Source: Prevotella sp. UBA3208 (GTDB taxonomy: Bacteria; Bacteroidota; Bacteroidia; Bacteroidales; Bacteroidaceae). From it: a DNA stretch of 14,284 nt. This document shows positions 13,579 through 14,284 of the stretch, piece by piece. The stretch is taken from the NCBI GenBank assembly GCA_002363695.1, contig DEWO01000057.1:6425-20708 (forward strand), given 5' to 3'. The notes below the pieces were generated by a model. It was not told the DNA's origin. It was given only the letters and a program-made list of their open reading frames with translations, and searched no databases. The position numbers were made by a program, and so were the translations under genes. The first letter of the stretch is position 1. Every line of letters begins with the position of its first letter.

Positions 13579-14284
13579 TTCAGGTATTCATACCCGATGC
13601 GGCAGCGCAGGCAGTCCTTGCGGTCGCAGTACTCGCGCTTGAGTTGGATGAGGGCCTGTGAGTCGCCGGCGGTCTTGACCTCTAAGCCGCACTCCTGCCA
13701 CATACGGATGATGTGGTTCTGCTCAGCCTTGAGCTGCTCCAGAAAGTCGAAGGCACGGTCGCACAGTTCCTCGCGCGAGGTGTGGCGGCCATAGGCAAAG
13801 AGCATGGGTACGCAGGTGTTGATGATGAGCAGGTTGATGGAGAACGGCGACAGGTGCTTGGCATTGCGCACGCTCTCGGAGCCGAAGGTGTAGTGGGTTT
13901 CCCAGTAGGGGGTCACCTGGGTGCGCAGACGTTCGCTGAGGCTCGCCATGTCCGTACACTCCATGAGCTGTGACAGTCCGGCCTTCTGCTGGTAGTAGAG
14001 GTTGGCCAGCTGTGAGATGCGGATATGGGGGAAGTTCTGCGGACGCAGGCGTAGGAAGCGCCAGCGCTTGTAGTCCATGGGTTGCAGGGAGAACTTATGT
14101 GCCAGATACTGGTACTCGTTGCGCAGACGGGCAAAGTAGCCTTCGTTGAGGGCATCCTTCTGGTAACGCTCAGGAATGGCCTCCAGCGACAGCAGTCCGG
14201 CCTGTCCCATGAAGATGGCTTCTATCTGGAACAGGTCGTCGCGGTGCTTGCCTACGGCTTGCAGGGGGATGTGGCGGGCCCACT
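13563..14284 (-). CDS. DUF2851 family protein, 5' end cut by the window edge
   Basis: The last 239 complete codons of a Bacteroidetes DUF2851 protein are visible; full-length members are roughly 400-430 residues, so about half is missing. The frame stays open to the window end, reading into WARHIPLQAVGKHRDDLFQIEA before the first internal methionine (14210), so that methionine is not the start. Typical family features are FMGQAGLL, RLRPQNFPHIRISQLANLYY, NTCVPMLFAYG and a C-terminal cysteine group (EYCDRKDCLRCRIG, C-x5-C-x2-C) that may bind metal. The function is not known. The very end (KRDKR, then TGA) is encoded by the 7-bp repeat at 13551-13578. It is the most upstream gene visible in the minus-strand run to the thioesterase, dprA and GH2. 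Confidence 0.85.
   Translation of the reverse strand, partial: WARHIPLQAVGKHRDDLFQIEAIFMGQAGLLSLEAIPERYQKDALNEGYFARLRNEYQYLAHKFSLQPMDYKRWRFLRLRPQNFPHIRISQLANLYYQQKAGLSQLMECTDMASLSERLRTQVTPYWETHYTFGSESVRNAKHLSPFSINLLIINTCVPMLFAYGRHTSREELCDRAFDFLEQLKAEQNHIIRMWQECGLEVKTAGDSQALIQLKREYCDRKDCLRCRIGYEYLKRDKR

Overview
The window looks like chromosomal DNA of a member of the Bacteroidales, most likely Prevotellaceae (Prevotella or Segatella type). Five things point there. There is a Bacteroidetes-type promoter (TTG, 20 bases, TATCTTTG) in front of the phosphate transporter. Most start codons lack a Shine-Dalgarno sequence. There is a DUF2851 / hotdog thioesterase / DprA gene run. There is a small outer-membrane beta-barrel protein of the OMP_b-brl_2 type, and a secreted glycoside hydrolase family 2 enzyme with a DUF4982-like region. 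The assignment comes from reading family signatures by eye, not from a search.

Layout. Bases 1-257 hold no gene but carry a degenerate array of 11-bp units. Bases 258-6128 are a tight plus-strand operon of five genes: a DHDPS/NAL-family lyase, a sodium:solute symporter, an iron-dependent alcohol dehydrogenase, a PdxA2-type dehydrogenase and a DUF1537 acid-sugar kinase. The last two are the known pair that converts a four-carbon acid sugar (D-threonate type) to dihydroxyacetone phosphate. The symporter would import the substrate. The lyase and alcohol dehydrogenase are additions whose substrates cannot be read from sequence. Bases 6110-7486 (minus strand) hold an outer-membrane barrel protein followed by a SIMPL-domain protein; the latter overlaps the kinase gene tail to tail by 19 bases. 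Bases 7589-9424 hold a Na/Pi cotransporter-PhoU fusion with its own promoter and a hairpin terminator. Bases 9508-14284 (minus strand) hold, in transcription order, a DUF2851 gene cut by the window end, a hotdog thioesterase, dprA and the secreted GH2 enzyme.

The most unusual signal is a set of short-period repeats. Most have a constant core followed by a few variable bases: 11-bp units at 3-156, about 8-bp GTAAA units before two operon genes, and 9-bp ACTAGT units. A 7-bp A(C/T)CTCTC family occurs at three places. A G/C-rich palindrome is also present. Three of these elements lie in frame inside the single DUF1537 kinase gene, one at the likely hinge between its two domains. Two repeat arrays supply the last residues of a neighbouring protein. 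I see no CRISPR array, tRNA, rRNA, insertion sequence or recognisable defence system.
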